From assembly GCA_013398615.1 (NCBI GenBank), contig VZSR01001479.1:15899147-15963146 (forward strand): DNA of 64,000 bases, written 5' to 3'. How positions within the stretch are numbered: the stretch's first letter is position 1; every line of letters starts with the position of its first letter. Under the pieces are notes generated by a model, which worked only from the letters and a program-made list of their open reading frames with translations, searched no databases and had not been told where the DNA came from. Made by a program: the position numbers and the translations under genes. Positions 63,011 through 64,000 of this stretch are shown in pieces. Source of the stretch: Brachypodius melanocephalos (taxonomy: Eukaryota; Chordata; Aves; Passeriformes; Pycnonotidae).

Positions 63011-64000
63011 TGATATTTATTATTTGCCAACATAGATACTTCATGGATACCCTTTACTCTTCAGAGTTTCTCTGCCAGCATTTAGGTGCAGTGCTGTGTC
63101 AGTCACTGTGCATTTAGATCAGTCACTGTGCTTGACAAAAACCCTTCCAGAATGGGGAACTTTGGGAGTTAAGATGGAGAAATGGGTCAGCTCCTGGAGA
63201 GCTGCTTAAATCTGGAAGGGAAAATGTGAAAACAGAATTGAAGGTCCTGGATAGAGCAGGTAACTACATGGGTGCTGTTACATTGTGCTGCAGCAATGGG
63301 AGCCACAGCATTTACTGGTTTGGCATGAGAAAGAAGGAATGGCAGGACCTTGTTAAGAGAAACCAAATATGGATGGCTTAAGGTCTGGGGGGTTTGTTGT
63401 CTCCTGTCTTGTTTACTGCTGCTCCCCTTGGCAGATTCATCCAATAGCAAGGCTATGTATGAGCTCCAAAAGTGGGAAAAGCCACCACACTGCCAAGAAC
63501 ACAGCAACATGGACAGAGAGCAAATGTCTTTATCAGCATCCACACAAGCACACTCAGCACCTGAACCAGCCACAGCCTGATTGTGCTCATCCTTGCCAGC
63601 TCACCAAGACTCTGCTTCCCAAATGACCCATGCAGACACCCCAGCTCGATTGGTTTAAAGACACACAAACCAGATATTAAGTCCATCCACAATCCCACCT
63701 GTTAATCCCAGATCCAGTCCTGGGTATTTCAGTTTTTGGCCTCCCAATCCCTGGCTAATCCAACTTGAAGTTTGGTAGCAAATCATGTACATATTGCCCT
63801 ATTCATATCCAGAAAATGGAACAAAGTCAACAAAATGGAAATAGAGTTTAAGGAGACATTATGACAGACAGTTGTGATTAGGTAAGTGCACTCACTGATA
63901 TCTTGCTTACTCACGCCCAGTCACATTTATCCTTCTTCCTCTGTTTTTTCCCACATGTGTATTCTGATCATAGAAGAGAAAAAGTTGCCATTTTGGAGTT
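63011..64000. other. Non-coding unique sequence
   Basis: No gene is recognised. A 13-base word TCAGTCACTGTGC occurs twice, 20 bases apart (63099-63111 and 63119-63131). The 128-codon minus-strand frame at 63187-63573 overlaps two plus-strand frames and has no domain. Confidence 0.5.

Overview
The window looks like draft nuclear DNA from a bird, probably a passerine. The main evidence is the repeat content: several 5'-truncated CR1 LINE copies with the octamer-like 3' end (ATTCTATGA type), two LTR fragments of kinds I recall from avian endogenous retroviruses, and much older amniote relics (MIR-like, L2-like and L3/old-CR1-like). The base composition is AT-rich, and there is one 100-N assembly gap at 62271-62370. 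All family assignments come from remembered consensus sequences, not from a search.

I found no host protein-coding gene, tRNA, rRNA or recognisable exon. Open reading frames are short (at most 178 codons), scattered over all frames and of no known family. The only ones with recognisable protein similarity are decayed CR1 reverse-transcriptase fragments. The window is best read as a gene desert or the interior of a very large intron.

Layout. 0-12.5 kb: unique AT-rich DNA with a GATA microsatellite and one MIR-like SINE. 12.5-16.1 kb: a repeat cluster with a CR1 ORF2 fragment, an old CR1 tail, and a partial ERV LTR abutting a CR1 in the opposite orientation. 16-29 kb: mostly unique, with an L2-like tail and another old CR1 tail. 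29-32.5 kb: an exact 77-bp duplication whose copies bracket a 31-bp minisatellite, a hairpin and a MIR-like relic. 32.5-42.8 kb: unique. 42.8-43.2 kb: a solo LTR. 43.2-49.9 kb: unique. 49.9-51 kb: a CR1 copy joined directly to the poly(A) end of an unrelated polyadenylated sequence. 51-57.5 kb: unique, with two notable palindromes. 57.5-58.6 kb: a CR1 inserted in a CR1. 59.2-59.7 kb: an old L3/CR1 relic. 59.7-64 kb: unique, with a hexamer repeat, the gap and a CR1 tail.

There is no set of genes working together. The interest lies in the record of retrotransposition and local rearrangement, above all the CR1/poly(A) chimera at 50.67 kb and the exact 77-bp duplication at 29.4 and 32.4 kb.
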